A DNA stretch of 24,530 nt from Pseudomonadota bacterium (GCA_023423415.1 JAFAFP010000200.1:1-24530); one strand, 5' to 3'. Shown: positions 13,956 to 22,947, counted from the stretch's first letter. Numbers and translations are program-made. The notes: generated from the letters alone by a model not told the origin.

Positions 13956-14924
13956 TCAAGCATACAGTCGTTCGTTCTCAAGCCCTTTGTAGAGATCGGC
14001 GACATATTCGCCATAACCATTGAACAAGAGCGTTGGCACACGCTTGCCACTGCCGACCACTTCTTCGGTCGCCTGACTCCAGCGCGGATGATCGACTTTC
14101 GGATTCACGTTCGCCCAGAATCCATATTCCGCCGCCTGCAGCGATTCCCAATATGATTTCGGACGCTTGTCGGTGAACGAGAAACGCACGATCGATTTCA
14201 CCGATTTGAATCCATACTTCCACGGCACGGCGAGACGAAGCGGCGCGCCCATCTGCTTTGGCGTCGGCTTGCCGTAAACGCCGGTCACGAGGAATGCGAG
14301 ATCGTTATTTGCTTCCGCTATCGTCAGGCCCTCGGTGTAGGGCCAGGGATACCAGGTCTGGCGCTGGCCCGGCGCCGTCGATGGATCCTTGAAGGTTTCC
14401 ATCTGAACATATTTCGCCGACGACAATGGTTTCGCGAGTTCGAGCAGCTTTGCTAACGGAAAGCCCGACCAGGGAATCGTCATGCTCCAGGCTTCCACAC
14501 AACGGAGCCGATAGACGCGCTCTTCCAGCGGCATCTTCCGGATGAGGTCATCGACGCCAATTTCGAACGGCTTCTCCACCATGCCGTCAATTTTTATCGT
14601 CCACGGACGAATCTTCAGCGCCTGCGCCCGCTGCGCGATCGCCTTGTCGCCACCAAACTCATAGAAGTTGTTGTAGGTGGTCGCGATCTTCTCGTCGGTC
14701 TGCGGCCGGTCGACCACGTATTTCGAATTGTTCTTGGCCGGATAAAGGTCCGCGCTCGGGTCTGGCAGATCGGCGATACGCTGGGCCACAGCAAGCTTTG
14801 GCGCCGAGATCGCGGCGATGCTGCCAGCAGCGGCCGTGAGCAATGCGCGTCTGTTGAAGAAAAAATGTTCCGGTGTGACCTGGCTTTCGGGAATTTCCCA
14901 GCCGCGGCGACGTATCACATTCAT
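13956..14924 (-). CDS. msrP: periplasmic protein-methionine-sulfoxide reductase, molybdopterin subunit
   Basis: A 322-residue MsrP (YedY) that repairs oxidised methionines in periplasmic proteins using a molybdenum cofactor. The N-terminus carries a Tat-type signal: Arg25-Arg26 in FNRRALLTAAAGSIAAIS and an AVA-Q cleavage site near residue 47. The oxidoreductase core has the Mo-ligand cysteine Cys142 in YRLRCVEAWSM, then PWSGFPLAKLLELA, the WYPWPYTEGL motif and MGAPLRLAVPWKYGFKSVKSI. GGGAG precedes the ATG at good spacing. The usual partner, the haem membrane protein MsrQ, would be expected just downstream on this strand but is not in the window; electrons must come from elsewhere or from an msrQ located apart. 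Confidence 0.95.
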   Translation of the reverse strand: MNVIRRRGWEIPESQVTPEHFFFNRRALLTAAAGSIAAISAPKLAVAQRIADLPDPSADLYPAKNNSKYVVDRPQTDEKIATTYNNFYEFGGDKAIAQRAQALKIRPWTIKIDGMVEKPFEIGVDDLIRKMPLEERVYRLRCVEAWSMTIPWSGFPLAKLLELAKPLSSAKYVQMETFKDPSTAPGQRQTWYPWPYTEGLTIAEANNDLAFLVTGVYGKPTPKQMGAPLRLAVPWKYGFKSVKSIVRFSFTDKRPKSYWESLQAAEYGFWANVNPKVDHPRWSQATEEVVGSGKRVPTLLFNGYGEYVADLYKGLENERLYA

Positions 14925-15079
14925 TGCAGATCTCCCGTGTGTGGCTCACTTACGCAGCGCCGCCGTTTCGGGCAAATCACGGATGCGGGAAGGCAATTTG
15001 GGGTCCATCCGATGTAACAAACACCGATCCGCTCCCGAATAATCCTGAGTGTCGCCTTTTCTTGCTGCCTAAAGCGGGA

Positions 15080-15112
15080 CGAGCACCAACCGGAAACTTC
15101 GGCTGGTGCCCG
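15080..15112 (-). terminator. terminator of the EF-G-like gene
   Basis: On the minus strand a 13-bp stem (CGGGCACCAGCCG / CGGTTGGTGCTCG, with two G-U pairs) around AAGTTTC, starting 27 bp after the EF-G-like stop. The extra pairs form only on the minus strand. The tail is weak (CTTTA). Confidence 0.65.
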
Positions 15113-15138
15113 TTCCTCATTCGAGGCCCGCGAAGGCC

Positions 15139-17214
15139 TCACTCCGCGGCCCGGCGTGACGCGACGATCTGATCCGCGGTCCGGCCAATCAATTCAGCCA
15201 TGTGATCGAACTGGAACGTGAATGTGCCGACCCCGGCCGTGGCCGAACGCACCTCCACGATCAGATCGCCGATTTCCGCTTCCGGCAGCAATGCGCGAAC
15301 GCTGTCCCAGCCCGGCCAGCCCTCTCGTGTGTCGAAGCCAAGAATCTGGCCGCGCCGCCCAGATAGGATGGCGTTGATTTTTGCCGTCGCATCGTTCGGA
15401 CATAGTATCTCGACCGAATGGATCGGCTCGAGCAGCACAGGATGACAGTGTGGCAGCGCATCCACCACACCGATCCGTCCGGCCGTTCGGAAGGCCTGGT
15501 CGGATGAATCGACAGAATGATAGGAGCCGTCGATCAGCGTCACCGCCACGTCAACCACCGGAAAGCCAAGCGGCCCCTGTTTCAGCCCGTCGACGACGCC
15601 TTCTTCCACCGATGGAATGTAGTTGCGTGGCACCACGCCGCCGGTGATCGTTTCAGCGAAGACGAAGCCGGTTCCACGTGGCAATGGCTTGATGTCGAGA
15701 AGCACATCGCCGAACTGACCGTGGCCGCCCGATTGCTTTTTGTGACGACCGCGCTGTTGCGTCGTCTTCTGTATGGTTTCACGGTAACCCACGCGCGGCC
15801 GACGCTTTTCGATGCCAATGCCGAAGCGATCGGCGAGCCGTTCCAACACAACACGCAAATGCATTTCGCCCTGCCCCCACAGGATGACCTCGTGGGTATC
15901 GGGGTTGTGCACGATGGTGATCGACGGATCTTCCTCAACCAGTTTGTTCAGCGCCTGGCCGAGTTTCACATCGTCCTTGCGTTCGGTCGCCGCGATGGAA
16001 ATCGCGAGTACCGGAGGATAAGGCGTGACCTCGGCCAGTCGTTTCGGCAGTTCCCTGCCCGACGACAATGTGTCGCCAGTTTTGGCGTTATCCAGCTTGC
16101 CGAATGCCACCGTCTCGCCCATTGCAGCAGGTCCGCGCTTCTCAAAAGCCTGTCCCATCATCTTGAACACGCCCGACACGCGGCCAGCGTCGCGATCCTG
16201 GGAGTTGAGCATCGTGCCGTCGCCGATCGAGCCTGCGAGCACACGCGTAACCGACATCTTGCCGCCGTGCGCCGTGTTGATCGTCTTCAGCACATAGCCC
16301 ATGGTTTCACCACCATTGGCCTTGAGATCGAGGCGAGTTGCCGTGTTCTCGACACTTGGTGCTTCGTGGCGCAGCGCCTTCAAAAGGCGCAGCACGCCGT
16401 TGGTGCGGGTGGCAACCCCGATCAGAACCGGGCAGACTTGTCCGTCGCGCAACTCTTTCGCCAAGTCGTCGAACACCTTGTCGCGCGGCGGCGGAATATC
16501 TTCGAGCAATTGCTCCATCAATTCGTCATCGTGATCCGCCAACGTCTCCAGCATCGTGAACCGCGCGATCTTCTCGCGTTCAAGATCCTCGCCTGACAAA
16601 TCGATCATCTGCGATGCAGCATATTCCTTGTAAACATGCGCGCGTTCGAGTGCGAGATCGACAAAACCGGTAACGATGCCATCACGCCAGATCGGGATTT
16701 GCCGGAGCAGCAACGGCACACGCGAAGCCGGTTGCAGTATCTTCAGCGTTTCGCGCAGCCTCTTGTCGGCCTTGTCGATCTTGTTGAGAAATAGAAAACG
16801 CGGAACCTTCAAATCTTCCAATTCGCGCAGCACGAGCTGCAACTGCGGGATTTTCTTTTCATCCGCCTCGCAGACCACGACCGCCGCATCGATAGCCGGC
16901 AACACGGCCCGCATATCATGAATAAATTCGATCGACCCGGGACAATCGATGAAGGTGAAGCTCTCCTCCATGAAGGACGTCGTCGCGACCGACAATTCGA
17001 CGCTCATCCCGTGGTCGCGTGCTTCCTTCGAATTGTCTCCGACGCTGGAGCCGGCCTCGACGCTTCCTTGCCGTTGAATGGCGCCGGTCCGAGCCAATAT
17101 CGCTTCTAAAAGCGTAGTTTTTCCACTCTGGAAGGGGCCCACCAATGCAATGCACCGGGGACCCATTGGCCTATTGCCATTGGCTCTTGTGCCGTTCGCA
17201 TTCGCTTCCGTCAT
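15139..17214 (-). CDS. EF-G-like translational GTPase paralogue
   Basis: A 691-residue protein with the EF-G domain order. The G domain has P-loop GPFQSGKT and NKID. Domain II follows, then domain III (ATERKDDVKLGQALNKL), domain IV (RVGYRETI, KKQSGGHGQFGDV) and domain V (GRRGQILGFDTREGW). Two catalytic positions differ from canonical EF-G. Switch II reads DCPGS rather than DCPGH, so the GTP-hydrolysing histidine is a serine. The switch I RGIT motif reads HGMS. These are traits of alphaproteobacterial second EF-G proteins, not of the housekeeping FusA, which normally sits in the str operon. The role is unknown; ribosome recycling, stress or regulatory binding are possibilities. ATG 17214 has a strong AGGGAGG. 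Confidence 0.9.
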   Translation of the reverse strand: MTEANANGTRANGNRPMGPRCIALVGPFQSGKTTLLEAILARTGAIQRQGSVEAGSSVGDNSKEARDHGMSVELSVATTSFMEESFTFIDCPGSIEFIHDMRAVLPAIDAAVVVCEADEKKIPQLQLVLRELEDLKVPRFLFLNKIDKADKRLRETLKILQPASRVPLLLRQIPIWRDGIVTGFVDLALERAHVYKEYAASQMIDLSGEDLEREKIARFTMLETLADHDDELMEQLLEDIPPPRDKVFDDLAKELRDGQVCPVLIGVATRTNGVLRLLKALRHEAPSVENTATRLDLKANGGETMGYVLKTINTAHGGKMSVTRVLAGSIGDGTMLNSQDRDAGRVSGVFKMMGQAFEKRGPAAMGETVAFGKLDNAKTGDTLSSGRELPKRLAEVTPYPPVLAISIAATERKDDVKLGQALNKLVEEDPSITIVHNPDTHEVILWGQGEMHLRVVLERLADRFGIGIEKRRPRVGYRETIQKTTQQRGRHKKQSGGHGQFGDVLLDIKPLPRGTGFVFAETITGGVVPRNYIPSVEEGVVDGLKQGPLGFPVVDVAVTLIDGSYHSVDSSDQAFRTAGRIGVVDALPHCHPVLLEPIHSVEILCPNDATAKINAILSGRRGQILGFDTREGWPGWDSVRALLPEAEIGDLIVEVRSATAGVGTFTFQFDHMAELIGRTADQIVASRRAAE

Positions 17215-17265
17215 TGACGCCTCCCTTGGGTCGGGAGCGCGATGGTTTCCGAAACAGCCGTGGCA

Positions 17266-17281
17266 CCCGGCAACAGCCGGG
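17266..17281. other. short hairpin upstream of the EF-G-like gene
   Basis: CCCGGC-AACA-GCCGGG, a perfect 6-bp stem with a tetraloop about 50 bp upstream of the EF-G-like start, in the 226-bp gap before the next gene. It could belong to the 5' leader of that gene. I see no other feature in this gap. Confidence 0.3.
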
Positions 17282-17441
17282 AACGGCCGTTTTCAGCATC
17301 ACGCTCCGGTTGGGCGCCTGACGTGACAGGACCGGATACTTCCGGCCACTATCAGACGCCGGAAGGCCAATGCTCTGCCTGCTTTATGGCGAAGGCAAGG
17401 GGCGAATGGAAAACGCAGTTTATCCACCCGTCGCCCCGGCA

Positions 17442-18341
17442 TCACGGCGGCATCGGCGAGCACCCGCTACTGGTCATGTAGGGTGCCTCAGGCGGACAAC
17501 CCGCCGGCGCAGATTTGTCCGGAACTGGCTTGGTCGTCATACCATTCTTCATCGTAGCCAGATTATCCGGCTCAAAGCCCGGAGGATCATCCTGACGATG
17601 ACGGCGAATGAGCGACTTATCCTTCTGCCCCCAATAGAGTCGTAAGCCGCCCCAAATTCCGCGATAGTCATCCTCTCCGAGCCGGCCTTCGCCGAACAAC
17701 GCGACCATCGTACCGCCGCCGGTGGCAACGCCAAATTCGAGACCGGCCGCCGCCGCATGGCGTCCACCGGTATATCGATGGCCTACCGATACTCTGAAAT
17801 TGTCGTTCAGATAGTAGGAGAGATCGATCTTGTCGAAGAACCGGGTCTGAACGTCGTAGCTTTCGACCAATCCTCCGACGACGCCCGAGGTCGCATTGCC
17901 GAACTCGGCGCCGGCCGTTCCTCCCAGGGACCATGGGCCATTATACAAATAACCTTCGGCGCCAAGCTGGGTCGCATTCAATCCACTGAACTTGTCCCAG
18001 AAGGTGTGGGAGGCATAAACGCCAAACAACGCACGGGATGGATCGCGCCAAAACAGATGCGCCTGGCCCGCCGCAAAGACCTCGGAATCGAAGCTGCCAA
18101 CCGCCCCATCGATCTGCAGTCCGTAGGAGTGGCCAAGCGGAAGCGAAAAGCTGCCTTTGGCGCCGTAAAGACTTTCGTTCGTCAGGGTGCCGCCGAACGC
18201 ATCAATTTTGGTGTTGAAGCCGTCGACCGCTGGCGCTGGATAAACAATCCTCGGCGCCTTTACGGCGATGTCTGCAGCGTGCCCTGGCAAGCATGAAAAA
18301 GCTGACAGGCCGGCCAAAAAGGCCGCTCGATACTGAAACAT
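17442..18341 (-). CDS. secreted, outer-membrane-barrel-like protein
   Basis: 299 residues. A signal peptide (MFQYRAAFLAGLSAFSCLPGHAA, cut after GHAA) is followed by about 210 residues rich in alternating hydrophobic and polar positions with Gly, Tyr and Phe (GLQIDGAVGSF, AHLFWRDPSRALFGVYASHTFW, FRVSVGHRYTGG, GIWGGLRLYWG). This is the pattern of an outer-membrane beta-barrel. The last 50 residues are instead proline-rich and soluble, with two cysteines (GCPPEAP, SGCSPMPP), so the barrel does not end at an aromatic C-terminus. I do not recognise a named family. ATG 18341 has GGAG at proper spacing; a TTG five codons earlier is less likely. Confidence 0.75.
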   Translation of the reverse strand: MFQYRAAFLAGLSAFSCLPGHAADIAVKAPRIVYPAPAVDGFNTKIDAFGGTLTNESLYGAKGSFSLPLGHSYGLQIDGAVGSFDSEVFAAGQAHLFWRDPSRALFGVYASHTFWDKFSGLNATQLGAEGYLYNGPWSLGGTAGAEFGNATSGVVGGLVESYDVQTRFFDKIDLSYYLNDNFRVSVGHRYTGGRHAAAAGLEFGVATGGGTMVALFGEGRLGEDDYRGIWGGLRLYWGQKDKSLIRRHRQDDPPGFEPDNLATMKNGMTTKPVPDKSAPAGCPPEAPYMTSSGCSPMPP

Positions 18342-18491
18342 GAAAAAAGTCTCCAATATGGAGACCAGTTTCGTCCTTCTTATTCACAGGTAAAGACCTG
18401 TGGAACACTTTTCCACCTGAAGGTGAAGGCATGTTGCACACACGCAACAAGACGATCACCGCCATAAGACCGATGGCGTAACCCGGACGCT

Positions 18492-19127
18492 TCAGACCTT
18501 CGCGATAACGAGCTGATAGTCGGAATGGACCAGCCGATACTGCCCTGCAATACCGATCAGGAAGGTATCAACGCCAAGCTTTGGCCGCTCGCGTTCGTCA
18601 TTCATCAGGTCCCAGTTGTAGTCGTCGAAAATGACGAAACCGCCCGGCGCCACGAGCGGCCAGATCAAAGCTGCGTCCGCGTAGACATCCGCGGCGAAGT
18701 GGCTGCCGTCGATATAAACGATATCGAACTGGCGGGCATCGATCGCAAGCTGGGGCACCACCGCCCCCGATGCGCCTTTGATCTTCTCAACGCGATCGCC
18801 GAACGGCTCGACGACGTTTCGGTCGAAACGGTCCTCGGTCGCCGGTACCAGCTTCGCGAAATACTCGTCCTGATGATGCTCTGCATTTCCGGCAAACAGA
18901 TCAATGCAGACGATGTGCGATTTCGGCAGATAGTTGAGAAAGAACAACGCCGAGCGTCCTTCCCATGAACCGATTTCAAGAATACGGAGCCCCCTGTCAC
19001 GATGCTGATGCAGAATGCTCGCCCAGATTGGAATATTGCCGCTTGTCCAATCGCAGGAAAAATCCTTGCCGTCATACCAGCGGGCGATCGTCTCGTTGTC
19101 CGGGACGAGGGTGGCGGCGGGCTGCAT
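18492..19127 (-). CDS. class I SAM-dependent methyltransferase (Methyltransf_24-like)
   Basis: A 211-residue protein with SAM motif I LRILEIGSWEGRSALFFL (residues 47-64), then SHIVCIDLFAG with the ribose-binding aspartate, FDIVYIDGSHFAADVYADA, and APGGFVIFDDYNW. The DGSH and FDDY motifs are typical of the Methyltransf_24 / cephalosporin-hydroxylase-like group. These often act in glycan, rhamnosyl or small-molecule modification; the substrate is unknown here. ATG 19127 has GAGG at ideal spacing and a family-like N-terminus (NETIARWYDG); the frame is open to 19217. It is divergent from opgC, separated by 134 bp. Confidence 0.88.
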   Translation of the reverse strand: MQPAATLVPDNETIARWYDGKDFSCDWTSGNIPIWASILHQHRDRGLRILEIGSWEGRSALFFLNYLPKSHIVCIDLFAGNAEHHQDEYFAKLVPATEDRFDRNVVEPFGDRVEKIKGASGAVVPQLAIDARQFDIVYIDGSHFAADVYADAALIWPLVAPGGFVIFDDYNWDLMNDERERPKLGVDTFLIGIAGQYRLVHSDYQLVIAKV

Positions 19128-19261
19128 CGGGAACCTCAATAGCGATGGACCAGTGCCGTTAACCGGAAACGGCCAGCCCGGTTCCCGCCGAAGCGCCGTC
19201 GAGGAAAAATGCCGCATTGGCGAGGTGGAACTAAGCGGCCGCCGACAAGTGTTTTCCTGCT

Positions 19262-20452
19262 ATGCAACACGAGGAGGAGGAGCGCAAAGACGGCGGAGCC
19301 CCCCCGGCTCATCAGCGCGACCTGCGGCTCGATTTCTTCCGTGGCCTCGCGCTCTGGCTGATCTTCATCGACCATGTCCCAAACAACATTCTCAGCCGGG
19401 TCACGGTCCGCAATTACGGCTTCAGCGATGCCGCGGAAATATTTGTGTTCATTTCAGGCTATTCGGCTGCGATCGCTTACAGCCGCGCAATGGAGAACCA
19501 GGGCTTTCTGATTGCGTCAGCCCGCATTCTGAAGCGCGTCTGGCAGCTTTATGTGGCGTTTGTTTTTCTCCTGGCCGTGTTCTTCGCACACATCGCCCAT
19601 TTTGCCCGCACCTTCGAAAACCCATTGTTCGCGGAAGAGATGAACATTGTCGCCATGCTGCAACAGCCGGATGTCACTCTTCCGCGCGCTCTGCTGTTGC
19701 AATTTAATCTGGCCAACATGGACATTCTGCCGGTCTATATCGTCCTGTTGCTGACCTTCCCGCTTGTTTTGTGGCTTCTGCTCCGCTCCCCTGCGCTCGC
19801 TCTTGTGACCTCCCTTACGCTCTACGTAATCTCCGGCTTGTTCGATTGGCATCTGACCGCCTATCCGCAGGGGTACTGGGTGATCAATCCGTTGCGCTGG
19901 CAATTGCTGTTCGTGTTTGGGGCATGGTGCGCACTCGGGGGCGCCCAGAAGCTGTCGCGATACTTACGTTCACCGATCACGATTGCATTAGCGATCGCCT
20001 ATCTGCTCTTCGCATTCCTGATCGTGAGCACTTGGTACTATCCATCGCTCAGCGTGTTCAAACCCGGATGGCTGCACGACTTCCTCTACCCGATCGACAA
20101 GACCAATCTCGATCCGCTGCGGATCATTCACTTCCTCTGCTACGCCATACTCGCGGCCTGGCTCGTTCCTCGGACCTGGAATGCGCTTCACTCACCCTGG
20201 CTCAAGCCGGCAATCCTTTGCGGCCAGCATTCGCTGGAGATTTTCTGCCTCGGGGTGTTCCTGTCCGCTGCCGCCCATTTCGTCATTACGGAAGTCTCAG
20301 GCGGCTGGCCGACGCAGATCGTGATCAGCCTAATCGGCATCATCATCATGGTGGCCGTCGCGGCCTGGCTGGATTTTTCCAGGAAATTCAATCGGAAGTA
20401 CGGCTTCGATGGCCGCATATCCGACGCCGACATCGCTGGGGGTTATGCCTGA
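19262..20452 (+). CDS. opgC: OpgC-family membrane acyltransferase
   Basis: A 396-residue integral membrane protein with about ten hydrophobic segments. It begins RDLRLDFFRGLALWLIFIDH and continues DAAEIFVFISGYSAAIAYSR, the OpgC signature within the wider acyltransferase-3 class. OpgC in other proteobacteria adds succinyl groups to osmoregulated periplasmic glucans; the acyl group here is not known. The N-terminal tail is short and acidic (MQHEEEERKDGG), and the C-terminus is cytoplasmic-looking. No clear ribosome site precedes ATG 19262, and no better in-frame start exists. The secreted SGNH hydrolase follows 99 bp downstream on the same strand, which suggests a shared pathway. Confidence 0.9.
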   Translation: MQHEEEERKDGGAPPAHQRDLRLDFFRGLALWLIFIDHVPNNILSRVTVRNYGFSDAAEIFVFISGYSAAIAYSRAMENQGFLIASARILKRVWQLYVAFVFLLAVFFAHIAHFARTFENPLFAEEMNIVAMLQQPDVTLPRALLLQFNLANMDILPVYIVLLLTFPLVLWLLLRSPALALVTSLTLYVISGLFDWHLTAYPQGYWVINPLRWQLLFVFGAWCALGGAQKLSRYLRSPITIALAIAYLLFAFLIVSTWYYPSLSVFKPGWLHDFLYPIDKTNLDPLRIIHFLCYAILAAWLVPRTWNALHSPWLKPAILCGQHSLEIFCLGVFLSAAAHFVITEVSGGWPTQIVISLIGIIIMVAVAAWLDFSRKFNRKYGFDGRISDADIAGGYA

Positions 20453-20551
20453 GGTCACCGCGAATAACGGTCGACGTCGCTGCCGCCGGGATGGCAAGAT
20501 CATCGGAATTGACGGACGGAATATTGCAAGCCGCGGGGAAGACATTCCGAC

Positions 20552-21358
20552 ATGAATTTTCGTTCACTCTGCCTGCTTGTTCTGCGGGCTACCTTGACGG
20601 CATGCGCTTTCACTCTACCCGCTCCGGCGATCGCTGAAGGCAATCAGTCTGCAAGCTCCGCTCTGACCTGCGCAGCTCCAACGACCCTGACGCAGCTCAA
20701 CGGCGCATTGCCGCGCATCGCCGGCCGCATTGCCGCTCAAGCGCCCTTGACCATCGTTGCCATTGGATCATCATCGACGGCAGGCGCTGGCGCCTCGTCG
20801 CCAGCAGCGTCCTATCCAAGCCGTCTCGCTGTCGAGTTGAAGGAACGCTATCCAACGGTTCCGATCAAGGTCATCAATCATGGCGCAAACGGCGAAGACG
20901 CCACGGAGATGCTCGCTCGGTTCGAGCAGAGTGTCATCGCGGAAAAGCCTGATCTCGTGCTGTGGCAGGTCGGAACCAATTCATTGCTGCTCGACCGTTC
21001 GCTCGACAATGCCGGCACGCTGATCGTTCAAGGCTTGGACCGGCTGAAGCGCGATGGCGTCGATGTCGTGCTGATCGATTCCCAATATGCGCCAAAAGTG
21101 CTGGCCAAGCCTCACCTCGGCAAGCTGCGCAACATCATGGCCAACATCGCCAAGCGCGCCAACGTACCCACCTTCCAGCGCTTCGAGGTCATGCGCCACT
21201 GGCGTGAGACGGCCGGACTGCCGTTCAGTTCGTTCCTGTCTCCAGACGAATTGCACATGAACGACTGGAGCTATGCCTGCATCGCGAAGCTGCTCGCCGG
21301 CGCCATCAACGAAGCCGCAGCCCGCGCATCACTCACCGCGCAGGCCGGCGGGCGCTAG
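20552..21358 (+). CDS. secreted SGNH/GDSL-type hydrolase or acyltransferase
   Basis: 268 residues with a signal peptide (LCLLVLRATLTACAFTLPAPAIA). The SGNH blocks are visible. Block I is VAIGSSSTAG (catalytic Ser74; the usual GDS reads GSS). Block II has the glycine in NHGANGEDATEML. Block III reads WQVGTNSLL. Block V is PDELHMNDW with the Asp-x-x-His pair. These enzymes remove or transfer acyl esters. Placed directly after OpgC, it probably acts on periplasmic glucans in the same pathway, which is inference from context. GGGGAAG precedes the ATG. Confidence 0.88.
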   Translation: MNFRSLCLLVLRATLTACAFTLPAPAIAEGNQSASSALTCAAPTTLTQLNGALPRIAGRIAAQAPLTIVAIGSSSTAGAGASSPAASYPSRLAVELKERYPTVPIKVINHGANGEDATEMLARFEQSVIAEKPDLVLWQVGTNSLLLDRSLDNAGTLIVQGLDRLKRDGVDVVLIDSQYAPKVLAKPHLGKLRNIMANIAKRANVPTFQRFEVMRHWRETAGLPFSSFLSPDELHMNDWSYACIAKLLAGAINEAAARASLTAQAGGR

Positions 21359-21453
21359 CGCTCATCGTTTGTGGCGCCGCGCCAAGGCCGCAGCCTTCTC
21401 GCCAGCGACTCGCGCTCGACTGTGAGCCCAGAGCAGAGACGCCGCCAGAGGTC

Positions 21454-22947
21454 TCAGAACCGCGGAATATCCGGGAACGCCACTTTCCCGGCGCGCACGT
21501 GCATCCGCCCGAGTTCTGCGCAGCGGTGCAACACTGGGAAAACCTTGCCGGGATTGAGCAAACCTTGCGCGTCGAAAGCGCATTTCAAACGCTGCTGCTG
21601 GTTGAGATCGATCTCGGAAAACATCTCCGGCATCAGATCGCGCTTTTCGACACCGACGCCGTGCTCTCCGGTCAGAACGCCGCCGACCTCGACACATAGC
21701 TTGAGAATGTCATTGCCGAGCGCTTCCGCGCGATCGAGTTCGCCGGGTTTGTTCGCATCGTACAAAATCAGCGGATGCAGATTGCCGTCCCCTGCGTGGA
21801 AGACGTTGGCGACCTGCAATCGGTGCTTCTCGCTCATCTCGCGCATACGCGACAGAACAAGAGGCAGCGCCGCGCGCGGAATAGTCCCGTCCATGCAATA
21901 ATAATCGGGAGAGATACGCCCGACGGCGGGGAACGCCGCCTTGCGCCCAGCCCAGAACAGCAACCTTTCGTCCTCGGTCTGCGAGACGCGACACGTCGTT
22001 GCGTTGCATTGCGTCGCAATCGTTTCGACGCGATCGATGAGATGATCGACTTCCGCCTGCCCACCATCGAGCTCAACGATCAGCAGCGCTTCGACATCAA
22101 GCGGGTAGCCGGCGTGTACGAACTCCTCTGCCGCATGGATGGCCGGCCGATCCATCATCTCCATGCCGCCGGGAATGATACCGGCACCGATGATCCGGCC
22201 AACGCAGATTCCGGCATCTTCGGATGTCGGAAAACCGACCAGCAGCGCCCTGGCCGTCTCCGGCTTCTTCAGGATGCGGACCGTGATTTCAGTGACAACA
22301 CCCAGCAGACCTTCCGACCCGGTGATGACGCCGAGCAAGTCATAGCCTCCTGCATCGAGATGGCGCCCGCCAATGCGAATGATCTCGCCGGTCATCAGCA
22401 CCATTTCCAGGCCGAGCACGTTGTTGGTTGTCAGACCGTATTTCAGGCAATGAACGCCGCCGGAATTCTCTGCAATATTGCCCCCGATCGTGCAGGCGAT
22501 CTGGGATGAGGGGTCGGGCGCGTAGTAGAAACCGCGATGCGTCACGGCATTGGAAATGCCGAGATTGGTGACGCCCGGCTCTGCCACCACCACACGATTC
22601 TCGAAGTCAATCTCGCGGATGCGATTGAATTTCGAAAGTCCGAGCAGCACGCCGTCTTCCAATGGCAAGGCGCCGCCGGACAGCGACGTTCCCGCGCCCC
22701 GCGGCACGATCTTGATGTTGTTCTCGTGACAGTAACGCAGCACGTCCGATACCTGCTGCGTCGTGGATGGCAGCACAACCACCATAGGCAGTTGGCGGTA
22801 GGCGGTTAGCCCGTCCGACTCGAAAGGCCGCATCTCGCGTTCGCCCGCGATCACCCCCTCACCCGGCACGATGGCTTGCAGCGCGCTTACGATCGCCTCG
22901 CGGCGCGCCAGCACATCCTTGTCAGCTTCGGGCATTCTCACGGACAT
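21454..22947 (-). CDS. glcD: glycolate oxidase FAD-linked subunit GlcD
   Basis: A 497-residue flavoprotein of the GlcD/D-lactate dehydrogenase class, which oxidises glycolate to glyoxylate. The N-terminal PCMH-type FAD domain contains VVVLPSTTQQVSDVLRYC, PRGAGTSLSGGALP, and the FAD contacts in DPSSQIACTIGGNIAENSGG and GSEGLLGVVTEITVRI. The C-terminal FAD-oxidase domain has VFHAGDGNLHPLI and LTGEHGVGVEKRDLM. AGAGG precedes the ATG. GlcE and GlcF usually follow GlcD, but here the next gene is the convergent SGNH hydrolase, so glcE and glcF must be elsewhere or this is a stand-alone dehydrogenase. A D-lactate or 2-hydroxyglutarate role cannot be excluded. Confidence 0.92.
   Translation of the reverse strand: MSVRMPEADKDVLARREAIVSALQAIVPGEGVIAGEREMRPFESDGLTAYRQLPMVVVLPSTTQQVSDVLRYCHENNIKIVPRGAGTSLSGGALPLEDGVLLGLSKFNRIREIDFENRVVVAEPGVTNLGISNAVTHRGFYYAPDPSSQIACTIGGNIAENSGGVHCLKYGLTTNNVLGLEMVLMTGEIIRIGGRHLDAGGYDLLGVITGSEGLLGVVTEITVRILKKPETARALLVGFPTSEDAGICVGRIIGAGIIPGGMEMMDRPAIHAAEEFVHAGYPLDVEALLIVELDGGQAEVDHLIDRVETIATQCNATTCRVSQTEDERLLFWAGRKAAFPAVGRISPDYYCMDGTIPRAALPLVLSRMREMSEKHRLQVANVFHAGDGNLHPLILYDANKPGELDRAEALGNDILKLCVEVGGVLTGEHGVGVEKRDLMPEMFSEIDLNQQQRLKCAFDAQGLLNPGKVFPVLHRCAELGRMHVRAGKVAFPDIPRF

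Noticed and set aside
15517..16596. 359-codon plus-strand frame inside the EF-G-like gene
   Set aside because: It is antisense to a clearly coding gene with intact motifs and has a composition typical of a shadow frame.
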